NCBI GenBank assembly: GCA_900074885.1
Contig: FJUW01000080.1
Coordinates: 180,918-244,917, forward strand
Length of the DNA: 64,000 bases
Reading direction: 5' to 3'
Source of the DNA: Rhynchosporium graminicola
Taxonomy: Eukaryota; Ascomycota; Leotiomycetes; Helotiales; Ploettnerulaceae
Shown: positions 34,502-48,259 of the stretch, piece by piece
Layout: every line of letters begins with the position of its first letter
Position numbering within the stretch: the first letter of the stretch is position 1
Position numbers and translations under genes: made by a program
Notes under the pieces: generated by a model
The model's input: the letters and a program-made list of their open reading frames with translations, nothing else
What the model was told of the DNA's origin: nothing
Database searches by the model: none

Positions 34502-36316
34502 ATATAGTATTATTATAGAGTATAATCGGGAGATTATCTCTAGTAATAAATTCTAATACTAGTAACTATAATAGCTTATTATCCTCTAAGTAACTATAAT
34601 TATCTATTTCGTCTTCCTAAGCTTTAATTTACTAATCTAGTTTACGCGGAAGTCTAAGTTTACTTAAGTTAATAATATAGAAGTCTCTAAGCTTATATAG
34701 AGTACTTATTAAGTCAGAAGTATTATACTAAGTTAAGTCTAAGTCGTAGCTTAGCTAGCTAACTTAATACTTCAGATTACCTCTTAAGAGCTATATAGTA
34801 AGTATATCTTATAACTCTTACTTTTCTTAAGTAATAATAACCTCCGGGAATAGGTTTTATAACTCTTAGCTTAATAATAAGTTATCCGAGTCCTTAAAGA
34901 GTAATTCAGAAGCGAATATATTATAAATAGAAGATCCCGGGAGTAAATCTAGCTTATAAGAGTATCTGATCTTAGCTAAGACTTAGTATAATCTTACTTA
35001 GAGATTAGATAGCTTCTTACTTAGCTAGTAATTCTTAAGGTTCCTTATAAAGAGAAATACCTTATCTCTAACTTCCTAGTCGATATTATACCGTTTCGGG
35101 TTAGTTACGGCGCTTATCTTATACTAAGTAGCTAGTATATTAGCTTTTATAACCTTAATAGCGGATTTAGTATATTTAGTTAGGGATTTAGTATTAATAT
35201 AATTAAGCTTCTCTTATAATATCGATCTGGTAAGTTACTTTTAGTTCTAGCTATTCTATAGTAGTATACTATATTTAAGAGTATATAGCGCTATACTAAT
35301 AGAATCGTAAGGCAGAGTTACTTAAGCGCAGTCTATTATTAGTAGTAGTTCGCTCTAGTTACTCTAGTAGTAATTAACGAAAGGTCTAAAGCGTTAGTTA
35401 ATATACTGATTTATAATCTCTATTTATCTATCAGTTTATTAGTAGAAAGAGGTAAAGAGCTTAACTTTAATTCTAATTATATAATAAAACTCTTACTAGA
35501 AGGATAAGACTAGCTAAGCTCCTTAGTCAGATATAATTAACTTAGGGGTATATCTGAAATAATATATCTATTAGATAAATAATATCGCTATCTTATAAGT
35601 ATCGATATTATAATAGTATAGTATCGATACGGAGTCTTTCTCTAAGTAGTTAATAAATACTAATATCTTATTAAATCTTTAGTTATTAAGCGGCAAGTCT
35701 TTAAAATCTATAGCTAAGTACTATATAAGGTAGCTAAGTACTAGTAATAAGTAGAGGAATCCTTATTATTTCGTCTATTTCGGATAAGAGTACTAGTAGG
35801 AGTAGTAATTATAAGTATATTATTTCACGTCCGATACGAGTCCTCTCTATTAGTAATAAGTAGAAATTATTTCAGCAGTCTTATAAGCGTTTAGATAAGC
35901 AGAGGAAACTTAATTATAGATTTCGCTAATTAAATAAGTATATAGTAAGGTATAGCGTTATACGTATAGACGACTATTATAAAGTAGTAAACTATTATTA
36001 ATAGTATAGCTATCTCTTAATATATTTCGTTCCTTAGAGAATAATTCTTAGTTAAATTAATATAGTTTCTCGATTAAATTAAAGGAGTTATATATAAGTT
36101 CTAGTAACGTATTAGTCTTTAGCGATATTAAGTATATATAACTAATTTAATCGATATAATACTCCGCTAGTTCCGTGTTAATCCTAAGGTCTAAGTAGTC
36201 TAAAGGTAATAAAACCCGAGATCTATTATCCTATTTCTATTATTCTTATATCCTTAGATCTTATTCCTTATAACTAAGGATATTAGCTTTAGTATTATCT
36301 TTACTAAGCGTATATA
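34502..36316 (-). pseudogene. B2 pol, 3' part (integrase end, chromodomain)
   Basis: Minus-strand frame parallel to B1 pol, containing the chromodomain (about 34600-34810) and the integrase core (about 35340-35720). Interrupted at 36316 by A2; ATATA 36312-36316 is the duplication. The portion from 34788 recurs after N 37966. Confidence 0.8.
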
Positions 36317-37965
36317 TGTGACGACTGGTCAGGTTTGGAGGTCTCTCCCTATTGGTGGAAACACTTACTGCTAAGCGAGATTACACGAGTAGAGTTTAGG
36401 GGCCCCTTTTCATGTATATACTTCTATTCTCTCTCTACTTCTTCACTCCTTAGTTATAGATTCTTAAGTGATTCTTACTACTTTATATTTATAGTAATAT
36501 GAGGTCTTATTACTTAGGTAGTTTTAAGACTTTTCTAGAGTAAGCGTTATATTATTTATAACTCTTTTACTTATATCTAGGAAGATAGTAAATATCTACT
36601 TATATTATACCTCTGTGCCTAGAGCTACTAAACGCAGGAGACTACGCTATATAGAGAAGGCTTATACTAAGTATAAACTTAAAGAATAGCACTTAAACCG
36701 AAGTAACTTAAGTCTAATAAATCGACTACCGGTTCTCTAACTCCCTCTACTTCCTATTCTTCGGCGACTCGTAATACTCGCTGTAACTTACCTCTCTCTA
36801 TAGTAGAGAGTACTCGCGACAACGCGTCGTCCGAGTTAAGCTCTCTAACTCCTATTATAATTAACGAACTTATTAAGTCGCTAAACTTTCCCGATAATAC
36901 CCTTATATTAATAGTAACTATAAGTAACTTATAGGAAGACTACGCTTACTAGCTATAAGAGGCAGAAAAGAAGCTCGCGAAGGAGAGATAATTAAACGCT
37001 AACCTATCTATAGAACTATACTAGTTATAGGACGAGTTCCTAGAACTACGCTAGTTAACTACTTAGCGCTCTACTAAGTCTATATCGTTTAATAACGTTT
37101 AATCGCGTATAATACTACTACTATTAATTAAAGAAGATAACGCTACTCTTATACTTAATAATTATCGTCGAGAATAATCTACTAGAGGAATATTATTAAT
37201 ATTATATGCTATACGTATAGAGAAGATACTGAACCTTCTAAATAAGCTCTCTAATAGAATCGACTACTCTCTAAAACTCTAGGAAGTGCAGATACGTAAC
37301 GCTCTCCGGCGCTACTCTAGCTACTTTATCGACGAAGATTACTATAAAGATTAGTTACTTAACTAAATAGAAGGAATAGCTAGAACCTACCTAGAACTCT
37401 TATTCTTAGAACTAGAATATAACGAAGAAGGCAGTATAATCGATTCACTCGATATAATCACTTAACTTATCTCTTTCTTATCTAATCTATACGACTAATA
37501 AACTACAAGAGCTAGCTACTCCGTGCTAAAGATAGATTATAAGTAGACTTTCTAGATATTTTACTACGAGTTTTATACGCTAGCTTATAAAGCTAGAGTA
37601 AATAATTAATCGACTCTGAAAATAGACTTATAGGAGAAGCTACCTGCATAGCTACGGAAATAGCTCTTCTAATAATACTAAATGTTAAGGACACTAGAAG
37701 AATACGTTGAGGCTATATAAGCTGAAGACTAAGGTCAATTTATTAAAAAGACTTACTATTCCGAGTCTTCAGCTAAGGCTAGCGCGACTCGGGAACGTCT
37801 TATAAATACCTCCTCCTAGCGCTATAGTACTAACTCCCCTTCTTATCCGTAAATTAGTTTTCCTACGCCCGAGAATACTAGTACGACTAGTAAATAAGTA
37901 CTATACTCTGCACGAAACGATACGCCTCGTGTATAATCGCTGGCAAATACTCCTTATTACTTTAC
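34788..37965. repeat. First copy of a 3178-bp duplication around N 37966
   Basis: Matches 37967-41144 (offset 3179) and ends at the N. It spans B2 integrase, the A2 5' LTR and part of A2 gag. A few mismatches occur near the contig end (for example 37679-37684 and 37720). Confidence 0.85.
36317..36551 (+). repeat. A2 5' LTR, first contig copy
   Basis: Starts TGTGACGACTGGTCAGG, unaltered; ends AGTAAGCGTTATA, RIP-altered. Same locus as 39496-39730. Confidence 0.9.
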
Positions 37966-37966
37966 N
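37966..37966. other. Scaffold join (single N)
   Basis: The sequence restarts 3178 bases back, in B2 integrase. Confidence 0.9.
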
Positions 37967-40900
37967 GAGCTATATAGTAAGTATATCTTATAACTCTTAC
38001 TTTTCTTAAGTAATAATAACCTCCGGGAATAGGTTTTATAACTCTTAGCTTAATAATAAGTTATCCGAGTCCTTAAAGAGTAATTCAGAAGCGAATATAT
38101 TATAAATAGAAGATCCCGGGAGTAAATCTAGCTTATAAGAGTATCTGATCTTAGCTAAGACTTAGTATAATCTTACTTAGAGATTAGATAGCTTCTTACT
38201 TAGCTAGTAATTCTTAAGGTTCCTTATAAAGAGAAATACCTTATCTCTAACTTCCTAGTCGATATTATACCGTTTCGGGTTAGTTACGGCGCTTATCTTA
38301 TACTAAGTAGCTAGTATATTAGCTTTTATAACCTTAATAGCGGATTTAGTATATTTAGTTAGGGATTTAGTATTAATATAATTAAGCTTCTCTTATAATA
38401 TCGATCTGGTAAGTTACTTTTAGTTCTAGCTATTCTATAGTAGTATACTATATTTAAGAGTATATAGCGCTATACTAATAGAATCGTAAGGCAGAGTTAC
38501 TTAAGCGCAGTCTATTATTAGTAGTAGTTCGCTCTAGTTACTCTAGTAGTAATTAACGAAAGGTCTAAAGCGTTAGTTAATATACTGATTTATAATCTCT
38601 ATTTATCTATCAGTTTATTAGTAGAAAGAGGTAAAGAGCTTAACTTTAATTCTAATTATATAATAAAACTCTTACTAGAAGGATAAGACTAGCTAAGCTC
38701 CTTAGTCAGATATAATTAACTTAGGGGTATATCTGAAATAATATATCTATTAGATAAATAATATCGCTATCTTATAAGTATCGATATTATAATAGTATAG
38801 TATCGATACGGAGTCTTTCTCTAAGTAGTTAATAAATACTAATATCTTATTAAATCTTTAGTTATTAAGCGGCAAGTCTTTAAAATCTATAGCTAAGTAC
38901 TATATAAGGTAGCTAAGTACTAGTAATAAGTAGAGGAATCCTTATTATTTCGTCTATTTCGGATAAGAGTACTAGTAGGAGTAGTAATTATAAGTATATT
39001 ATTTCACGTCCGATACGAGTCCTCTCTATTAGTAATAAGTAGAAATTATTTCAGCAGTCTTATAAGCGTTTAGATAAGCAGAGGAAACTTAATTATAGAT
39101 TTCGCTAATTAAATAAGTATATAGTAAGGTATAGCGTTATACGTATAGACGACTATTATAAAGTAGTAAACTATTATTAATAGTATAGCTATCTCTTAAT
39201 ATATTTCGTTCCTTAGAGAATAATTCTTAGTTAAATTAATATAGTTTCTCGATTAAATTAAAGGAGTTATATATAAGTTCTAGTAACGTATTAGTCTTTA
39301 GCGATATTAAGTATATATAACTAATTTAATCGATATAATACTCCGCTAGTTCCGTGTTAATCCTAAGGTCTAAGTAGTCTAAAGGTAATAAAACCCGAGA
39401 TCTATTATCCTATTTCTATTATTCTTATATCCTTAGATCTTATTCCTTATAACTAAGGATATTAGCTTTAGTATTATCTTTACTAAGCGTATATATGTGA
39501 CGACTGGTCAGGTTTGGAGGTCTCTCCCTATTGGTGGAAACACTTACTGCTAAGCGAGATTACACGAGTAGAGTTTAGGGGCCCCTTTTCATGTATATAC
39601 TTCTATTCTCTCTCTACTTCTTCACTCCTTAGTTATAGATTCTTAAGTGATTCTTACTACTTTATATTTATAGTAATATGAGGTCTTATTACTTAGGTAG
39701 TTTTAAGACTTTTCTAGAGTAAGCGTTATATTATTTATAACTCTTTTACTTATATCTAGGAAGATAGTAAATATCTACTTATATTATACCTCTGTGCCTA
39801 GAGCTACTAAACGCAGGAGACTACGCTATATAGAGAAGGCTTATACTAAGTATAAACTTAAAGAATAGCACTTAAACCGAAGTAACTTAAGTCTAATAAA
39901 TCGACTACCGGTTCTCTAACTCCCTCTACTTCCTATTCTTCGGCGACTCGTAATACTCGCTGTAACTTACCTCTCTCTATAGTAGAGAGTACTCGCGACA
40001 ACGCGTCGTCCGAGTTAAGCTCTCTAACTCCTATTATAATTAACGAACTTATTAAGTCGCTAAACTTTCCCGATAATACCCTTATATTAATAGTAACTAT
40101 AAGTAACTTATAGGAAGACTACGCTTACTAGCTATAAGAGGCAGAAAAGAAGCTCGCGAAGGAGAGATAATTAAACGCTAACCTATCTATAGAACTATAC
40201 TAGTTATAGGACGAGTTCCTAGAACTACGCTAGTTAACTACTTAGCGCTCTACTAAGTCTATATCGTTTAATAACGTTTAATCGCGTATAATACTACTAC
40301 TATTAATTAAAGAAGATAACGCTACTCTTATACTTAATAATTATCGTCGAGAATAATCTACTAGAGGAATATTATTAATATTATATGCTATACGTATAGA
40401 GAAGATACTGAACCTTCTAAATAAGCTCTCTAATAGAATCGACTACTCTCTAAAACTCTAGGAAGTGCAGATACGTAACGCTCTCCGGCGCTACTCTAGC
40501 TACTTTATCGACGAAGATTACTATAAAGATTAGTTACTTAACTAAATAGAAGGAATAGCTAGAACCTACCTAGAACTCTTATTCTTAGAACTAGAATATA
40601 ACGAAGAAGGCAGTATAATCGATTCACTCGATATAATCACTTAACTTATCTCTTTCTTATCTAATCTATACGACTAATAAACTACAAGAGCTAGCTACTC
40701 CGTGCTAAAGATAGATTATAAGTAGACTTTCTAGATATTTTACTACGAGTTTTATACGCTAGCTTATAAAGCTAGAGTAAATAATTAATCGACTCTGAAA
40801 ATAGACTTATAGGAGAAGCTACCTGCATAGCTACGGAAATAGCTCTTCTAATAATACAAAAAGTTAAGGACACTAGAAGAATACGTTAAGGCTATATAAG

Positions 40901-41144
40901 CTGAAGACTAAGGTCAATTTATTAAAAAGACTTACTATTCCGAGTCTTCAGCTAAGGCTAGCGCGACTCGGGAACGTCTTATAAATACCTCCTCCTAGCG
41001 CTATAGTACTAACTCCCCTTCTTATCCGTAAATTAGTTTTCCTACGCCCGAGAATACTAGTACGACTAGTAAATAAGTACTATACTCTGCACGAAACGAT
41101 ACGCCTCGTGTATAATCGCTGGCAAATACTCCTTATTACTTTAC
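37967..41144. repeat. Second copy of the 3178-bp duplication
   Basis: Repeats 34788-37965 almost exactly. This copy continues into the rest of A2, so it is the one to keep when reading A2. Confidence 0.85.
39496..39730 (+). repeat. A2 5' LTR (copy contiguous with the A2 interior)
   Basis: TATATA at 39594-39599, then about 31 nt to AGTTATAGAT (39631-39640). The site just inside the LTR (39733-39742) is complementary to it with one RIP-type mismatch. This supports self-priming, as in A1. Confidence 0.85.
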
Positions 41145-41410
41145 GCTTACCTTATACCTACGCTTATCGTCAGCTCGACCTAATACTCCGTATCGAATTA
41201 ACGTAATTAACGCTAATAACGACGTTGATAGCGAGCTAGAAGAAACGTATAACGACGCCTAAGAGTATATTAAACTACTAGCAAAAGACTACGCCTAGGG
41301 AAAGACTCCTTCCTAAGTAGTATATAAGATATGCGATATCTTAACCTTACGAAGCTTCTTAGTAGTTAATCGTTCACTACACGTGCTACTCTTACTAAGA
41401 ATAGACTCTC
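39794..41410 (+). pseudogene. A2 gag
   Basis: The equivalent of the A1 start codon is GTG here. After a frame change within the first 100 codons, a frame can be read through a capsid-like segment (FIDEDYYKD..., YLELLFLELEYNEEGS around 40510-40620) and a Ser/Thr/Pro-rich stretch, with TAA/TAG stops. No zinc knuckle is legible. Confidence 0.65.
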
Positions 41411-44400
41411 GTATAAGCTACTCGCACTTCTTGATTCTAGAGCTAATAGATACTATTTTATTAATTATTCTTTTCTTAAATCCCTTTCCTTCTTCTTAAA
41501 ACCTTTAATTTACCCTCTACTAAACGTAATTCCTATTAAAGGCTTTAATAGCGTTAATAGTAGTACTATTAGTTACTATACGATACTTAATTTGATAATA
41601 GATTATCGCGTTTAGGTATTTATCCTCTTTCTTATTACTACTCTCGGAAACTATAGTATTATACTCGGAAGGACTTAGCTTTCGGAATATTAAGTACTCT
41701 TAGATGCCTCTAAACGATAGATTATTTAGCTACTATATACTCCTCCTAGTAACGTTTATAGCTCTCCGATCGAGATTAAGGACTTATGTAAATACTATAC
41801 TTACTAGCGCTACTAACACGACGCTAACGAACGAAACGAACGCCTTAATTAGTTCTGGGAAGCGTACGAGGAATAGCGAAGCGTAGCTAACTCTCTTATT
41901 AATATTCGAGCTGTTATTAACTCTATCTCTATTATTAAATAACTATTGCTAGCTCGGAAGCGTATTTCTAAGGAGACTTATAGCTATAAAAACATCCAAA
42001 ACTCTCCCCTAGAGAGTGTTCTATAAGCAACTAACCCTCTATTACTACTGCCGATTAGTTAGGACTGTTTCTCCGGCGTTTATATTACTTATTATAGATA
42101 TGATAAGCCTAAGTGTTTATTACCTAAAGAATAAGAATAGAGTAGTAAAGAGAAGTCTTTATACTCTAGAGAAGCTACTGATATACGGCCGAAGTACGTA
42201 CGATTTAGCGATATTATCGCTTATATCTCGCGTGAATCTCTACTTTAACTCTAATTAGAAGCCCTTATATTAAAGACTTACGCGTAAGATTACGCCCGTG
42301 TAATTTATACTATAGACTAATAGTTACTCGGAATACTATCTCGCGACTTAATAGAAGCTACTTAAAGTATAAAAACAGATACTACGATATTTCGGAAGCG
42401 ATAAAGACTACCTCGTGTGCTTAGGCCTCTTCTAGAGCCTCTTACGCTAGAGATTTACACGATTAGCAGCCTAGCTTTCTATCTCTTATATAAACGCTAG
42501 AAGTCTTCTAACGATAAGATCTTCTTTACTATTCTTCACGAGATAGATAAGCTTCTTAACAACCGAATCGCAGTTCAGTAACGTAATACTACTATTATAT
42601 CTTTAACTATCGACCTTACGGAACGTTATAAAACTGCTTAGTAATTTACTATTAGCTTAAGCGAATTAGATTTAGAACTATAGATCCCTTACAAGTATAG
42701 CTAGTAGGTATATATCTTTTCTAAGGAAGCTAGCGATATTCTCCCTCCTTATCGCTTATGCGATTACCGAATTAAGCTTAAGGAAGGGGCTAAGAAGAAC
42801 TTTAAATACTCCCCCTTATATAAGATATCGGCTGAAGAACTTGAAGTTATTAAAGCGTATATTACTAATAACTTAGCTAAAGGTTTTATCGAACCTTCTT
42901 AAGTACTATACGCTACACCTATTCTTTTCGTTAAGAAAGCTAATAGAAGTCTAAGATTCTATATCGACTTTCGCGTACTTAATAACTTTACGAGGAAGGA
43001 TTAATATCTACTGCTATTAATCGATAAAACGCTAGCTAGAATCTCTACTGCTAAGATATTCACTAAACTAGATATTCGCTAGGCGTTCTACCGAATTCGA
43101 ATGGATCTAGCCTCTAAAGAGTATACGACTTTCCGGACCTATTACGGTATATATAAGTGCAAGGTACTCCCTTTCGGTCTGACTAATAGCTTTACGATAT
43201 ACTAGCGATATATAAATAACGTCTTATTCGACTACTTAGACGACTTCTATATAGTATATCTAGACGATATTCTGATCTACTCTAACGACTTACTATAGTA
43301 TTAATTATATATATATAAGGTGCTATAATAATTATAAGACGCTAGATTATAAGCTGACCTTAAGAAGTGTGAATTTAATATTACTTATACTAAATACCTT
43401 AGATTTATTATCTCTATTTCTAGGATCGAGGTAGACCTTAAGAAGGTTAATATTATATAATCTTAGAATTACCTGACTATAGTTAAGGGCGTATAATTAT
43501 TCTTAAGCTTTTGCAACTTCTACTAACGATTTATTAAGGACTACGGAATTATCGTAAAACCTCTTATATAACTTACTAAAAATAACGTATTATTTCGGTT
43601 CGCTAGGGAGTATAAAGATACCTTTAATTACCTAAAGCACGCTCTTACTTCGGTACTACTCCTCTACTACTATTAGTAATATCTACCTTATATAATCGAA
43701 ATAAACGCTAGTGATAGAGTAATAGCAGGTGTGCTATCGCAATAGTACGACGAAGACTAGTTCTTAGTAGCTTACTTTTCTAAGACTATACTACCTGCCG
43801 AGCTTAATTACGCTATTCACGATAAGGAAATACTTGTAATTATATAATCTTTTAGTAACTAGAGATCTGAGCTCGTAGGCGTACTATATTAGATCCGTGT
43901 CGTTACTGATTATAAAGCTCTAGAGTACTTTATAACCTCTAAATAGCTGAACGCACGATAAGCCCGATAGGCTGAGCTACTTGCAGATTATAACTTTATA
44001 ATTACCTATCGACCTAGGAAGTATAATCTACTTGCTGACGCTCTCTCTCGCAGAATAGATAAATTAGATAACTAGAATAATACTAAAAGAACCTAGCGTT
44101 TATAGTAGCTACTACGCGAAGACTAAATCGATCTAGTACTACTTATAAGTAACCTCCGGAATAGCTCTGACTCTATAGATAACTTTAAGCTTATTAACGC
44201 TTTAGAAGTCGCTGACTTATTACTAGTCTTTTCTATAGTATAATAAGTACTTGACGCTAATTATATTACGCTATTACTCTAAGCTTTACGGAAATAAGCT
44301 CTTTTCGCTACCCTTAGAAAACTGACTATAGAAAAAGATCTTCTACTCTATGAAGGAAGACTAATCGTACTTGACGTCTTATACTTTTACACGCTACTTA

Positions 44401-45797
44401 TACGCGAAGTATACGACTGATTAGAGACTACTTATCTAAGTGTAAAGAAGATCTTATAACTACTAGTATTATAATACTAGTAGTACGGAATCGCTTTAAC
44501 TATTAACTAGTACTATTATAACTATTATACTTACTGACGAATTCAAGTGCCGCGTGATAAGAAACCGGGCCTCCTCTAACCTCTGCTCGTACTATCACGT
44601 CTATAGGAGTATATTACAGTCGATTACTATAGCTTTAACCGCGATAAATACAGCTATAATAATGTTCTCGTATTTATCAACTGTTTTAGTAAATAAGTAA
44701 TTAGTATTCTATGCCGAAAGACTTCCGATACGCGCGACCTTATAAAGCTTTACTTATATTACGTATACCGCTATTTCGGAGCTCTATTAATAATTACCTC
44801 TAATAGAGAGCTTTAATTTGTTTCCTGTTTTTAGACTATAGTTATTATAATTCTTAGTACTAAAAGATAGCTTTCTGCAGTAAACTACCTGTAAATAGAT
44901 AGCTAAATAGAGATCTATAACTAATATCTCTAACGCAGATTACGACTTTTTATCTCTTACTATTAAGACGACTAGTCGGAATTCTTACCTATTATAGATT
45001 ACGCCTGGATAACTCTCCCTTACGAATCCCTTAGAGGTCTCTTACCCTTTAAAGTCGTTTATAGATATATACCCCGTGTTAATTAGAATTAGAAAGACTT
45101 ACTTAACTCTACTACGATTACTGATAAGTTAAATACTTAGTAAGCTCTAGATTATGCTAATCGCTTACGCGATACCTAGACTACTACTTAATCTAGCCTC
45201 TAACGTATATAAGCTAAGATATCCTAATCTTATAATCGCTTACGCTATAAAGTCGACTTTACTACAGACGACCTTATTTAGCTAGATATACGCTACTTTA
45301 CGAGTACTCGACTTAGTAAAAAACTCGACTTCCTAACTAATAGACCCTTCTATGTAATTAAAAAGATCAGAAGCTCTTATCGCCTAGAGCTCCCTACTAG
45401 TATAAAAGTATATAATATATTCCCTACTACTAAGCTACGGAAGTATCTAAACGACCCCTTACTAGGATAAATCTTACTGCCGCCACTACTTATTAATATC
45501 ACTAGTAACGATAAATAGGAGATCGAAGATATACTTGCGTGCCGCAAGTAGCGCAATAGCCTCTTATACCGAGTTTCCTAGTTAAATTAAAACGTCGATC
45601 TCATATAGTACGACGCTATAGACGTTAAATACGCTCCCGCTAAGCTATAATAATTCTACCTTAATAACCTAATATAAGCTAGACCTCCTGCTAGACTACC
45701 TAATTAGCTAAAAGCTTTCTACGATAGAATTAATAATTACGACTACCTTAATAGTAATAAGGAGATAGACTAACGCTCGAGGGCGAGCTTTTTTCGG
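41411..45797 (+). pseudogene. A2 pol (protease, RT, RNase H, integrase, chromodomain)
   Basis: Protease box at about 41417-41460 (LLALLDSRANRYYFI; the DSGA motif altered by RIP). RT at 42830-43300 (FVKKANRSLRFYIDFRVLN, FTKLDI, KVLPFGL) with an intact YLDD box near 43260. RNase H at about 43680-44060 (VVTDYKALEYF, LLADALSRR). The integrase zinc-binding and core regions run 44380-44950, with ITVDYYSF and IITSNREL (one catalytic Asp now Asn). The chromodomain lies at about 45510-45700 (EIEDILACRK, NSLLYRVS). Two open runs of 60 and 80 codons (41704, 42016) are parts of this frame, not separate genes. Confidence 0.88.
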
Positions 45798-45809
45798 AGG
45801 GGGGGGTAG

Positions 45810-46044
45810 TATAACGACTAGTCAGGTTTAGAGGTCTCTCCCTATTAGTAGAAACACTTACTGCTAAGCGAGATTATACGAGTAGAGTTTAGGGGCCCCT
45901 TTTCATATATATACTTCTATTCTCTCTCTACTTCTTTACTCCTTAGTTATAGATTCTTAAGTGATTCTTACTACTTTATATTCATAGCAATATGAGGTCT
46001 TATTACTCAGGTAGTTTTGAGACCTTTCTAGAGCAAGCGTCACA
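45810..46044 (+). repeat. A2 3' LTR
   Basis: The inner end is TATAACGACTAGTC (altered). The outer end is GAGCAAGCGTCACA (unaltered), followed by TSD ATATA. Confidence 0.92.
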
Positions 46045-48240
46045 ATATATAATTTAAAAGTTGAATTCGGAAAGGAATTCTATTTATCTAGCTTACTTAC
46101 TAATTAGGACCTTAGTAGTTATAAAGTATTCTAAGGATCGATAGTCTATATATACGCCGATATAATATCGTAGAGATATGAGTTCTAGTCTTTATTTCCA
46201 GAAAGACTTAATAATAGCGTATAGCTCCTTATTATAGATCTCCTAGTTTAGTTTATATCTATTAAGAATATAAGAATAGAATCTAATTAGATATTACTAG
46301 TTATCTTTATATAATTAGAAGATAACTCTAGCTATTATACTATTAGAAGTATTAGTTTCTAGTTTAGTTTATAATTCAGGATCGAAATAATATAGTTTCT
46401 GTACTAATAGTAGCTATTAATATAAATCGTTAAAGGATTTCTTATAATTATTAGTGAAATTCTATAGTACTATAGGCCGAGTAAGTACTAAGAGAGGTTT
46501 AGTAATAAGGCCGAAATTCCGAATAAATTAATAGTAAAATTTATAGAATCCTAGGAAGGATTTTATAGCTATTACCGTTTCGGGGTACTTCTAGTTTACT
46601 AATAGTATTACTTTCTTAGGATCTAGCTTAATTCCGTTAGTAATAATAATATATCTAAGGTATTTAGTCCGAGTAATATAGAATTCGCTTTTCTTAATAT
46701 CTACTTAGAGTCCGGTATCTATTAAGTATTATAGTACTAATTTAATATATTTCTTATATTCCTAGAGCGTTTCCGAGTATATAAGAATATTATCTAAGTA
46801 AGCTATATAGAAATTATCTAAGTAGTCTAGTAGTATATTATTTATATACTGCTAATACGTACTAAGTCCGTTATAGAGCCTAAAAGATAATACTTTATAT
46901 TTATAAGATCTGAAGCGAGTTCAGAAGGTAATATATTCCTCGGATTCGGGATCTATATAAATATAATTAAATACTACTTAGATATCTAGTTTAATAAAGA
47001 TTATTACTTTAAATATACGAGTTAAGAGCTTATCGATCCTAAGTATTAAGTAGGAATCCTTTCGAGTAATCGTATTAAACTTATAATAATTAATATAGAA
47101 GCGTAATCCTCTATTAGCTTTCTTAATAAATAATATAAGTAATATAAAAGGACTTTAGCTAGATTCGATAAATCCCTTATCTAAGTTCTCTATAAGGTAC
47201 TTTTTAGTTACTTATAGTTTATCTATAGATTACTAATATAAGAGCGAATATATATTAAGTAATAGTTCTTCTAAGATAATTCTATAATCGTATAAGTAAT
47301 AAGGCAGAAGAATATTAGAATCCTACTTAGAAAAAGCTTCCTTAAGGGTATAATACTATTCCGATAGCTTTTCAGCTACAAGTCGTTTAGTATCAGGATC
47401 CTCAGGAAAGTCGCTATTTAGATAGTCTTATAAGAGGCGGTTTATCTCGTAGATACTAGTAAAGAATAATTCGGAACTTTTATATTTTATATTAAAGTAA
47501 AAAGCTATAATATTAATTTAGTAAATCAGAATTAGTTTCTAGATCTTTAGAGGTTAAGAGGAGTACTTATAATAAGGTTTTAGCGTAAGTACTTTTCTTA
47601 ATAAAGTCAGAGCAGAAAAGAGTTTAGATTCCTTAGTAATAAGCGGAAATAAGTTAAAAGGTAAAGATAATATATTAATATACTATATCGCTACTATTTA
47701 GTATAATCAGCGTTAGTCTAGCTAGTTTATAGCTAAGTCCCGCGCGTTAGCGTCGATTTAGTAAGATCGATTAATATTAAGTTTACAAGGCAGTAAAGTT
47801 ATAATTATCTCCTTATTATATTAGAGGGTAGCTAGATAGCGTTCCGATTATAGTAGCTTATAGTAGAGCGTATCTAGCTTAACCTAAAATTATCGTATCT
47901 ATTTAATACTAATAATTATATCTTATTATCCTAAATCGAGGAGAATAAAAGGGTAGTTATAAATACGCCTATTATTAATAGAAAGGTATAAATATATAAA
48001 ATAAGTAATATAAGTTCTAATAGATTATTAGAAACTATATATTAGAATAAAATAAGGTAGTAGCTCGATTTTGATACCGAGGGCCCCTGATAGTCGTCTA
48101 GTAAGAGTATAATTAATAAACAGGTAACTATTCGCTCCGGTATTAATTAGGCTATTTATAGAGACTCTTAGCTTATTTATACTAACTATAGTCGGGTATA
48201 TGAATTAATTACCTCTTATTAGGGAGTTAAAATTAAGATT
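46045..48240 (-). pseudogene. B2 pol, 5' part (RNase H, RT, protease)
   Basis: Resumes the B2 reading beyond A2. RNase H around 46050-46450, RT around 46600-47280, protease region toward 48200, all on the minus strand with RIP stops. Aligned by eye with B1 18470-20600. Confidence 0.8.
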
Positions 48241-48259
48241 AGAGAGATTATACTTACGT

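Larger units (their letters stand above)
36317..46044 (+). mobile_element. Ty3/gypsy chromovirus A2, inserted in B2
   Basis: 235-bp LTRs with target duplication ATATA (36312-36316, 46045-46049). The 5' LTR appears twice (36317-36551 and 39496-39730) only because of the contig overlap; the corrected element is 6549 bp. The interior encodes gag, protease, RT, RNase H, integrase and a terminal chromodomain, ending at a G-rich polypurine tract (45797-45808) directly before the 3' LTR. It lies opposite in orientation to A1 and to its host B2. Confidence 0.93.

Noticed and set aside
41704..42258. Two open runs of 60 and 80 codons
   Set aside because: They are in the frame of A2 pol, merely lacking RIP stops; not separate genes.
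43300..43325. TATATATATAAGGTGC inside A2 pol, identical to the B LTR TATA region; also near 16308
   Set aside because: Both lie inside coding frames of other elements with no further LTR similarity; chance in TA-rich DNA.
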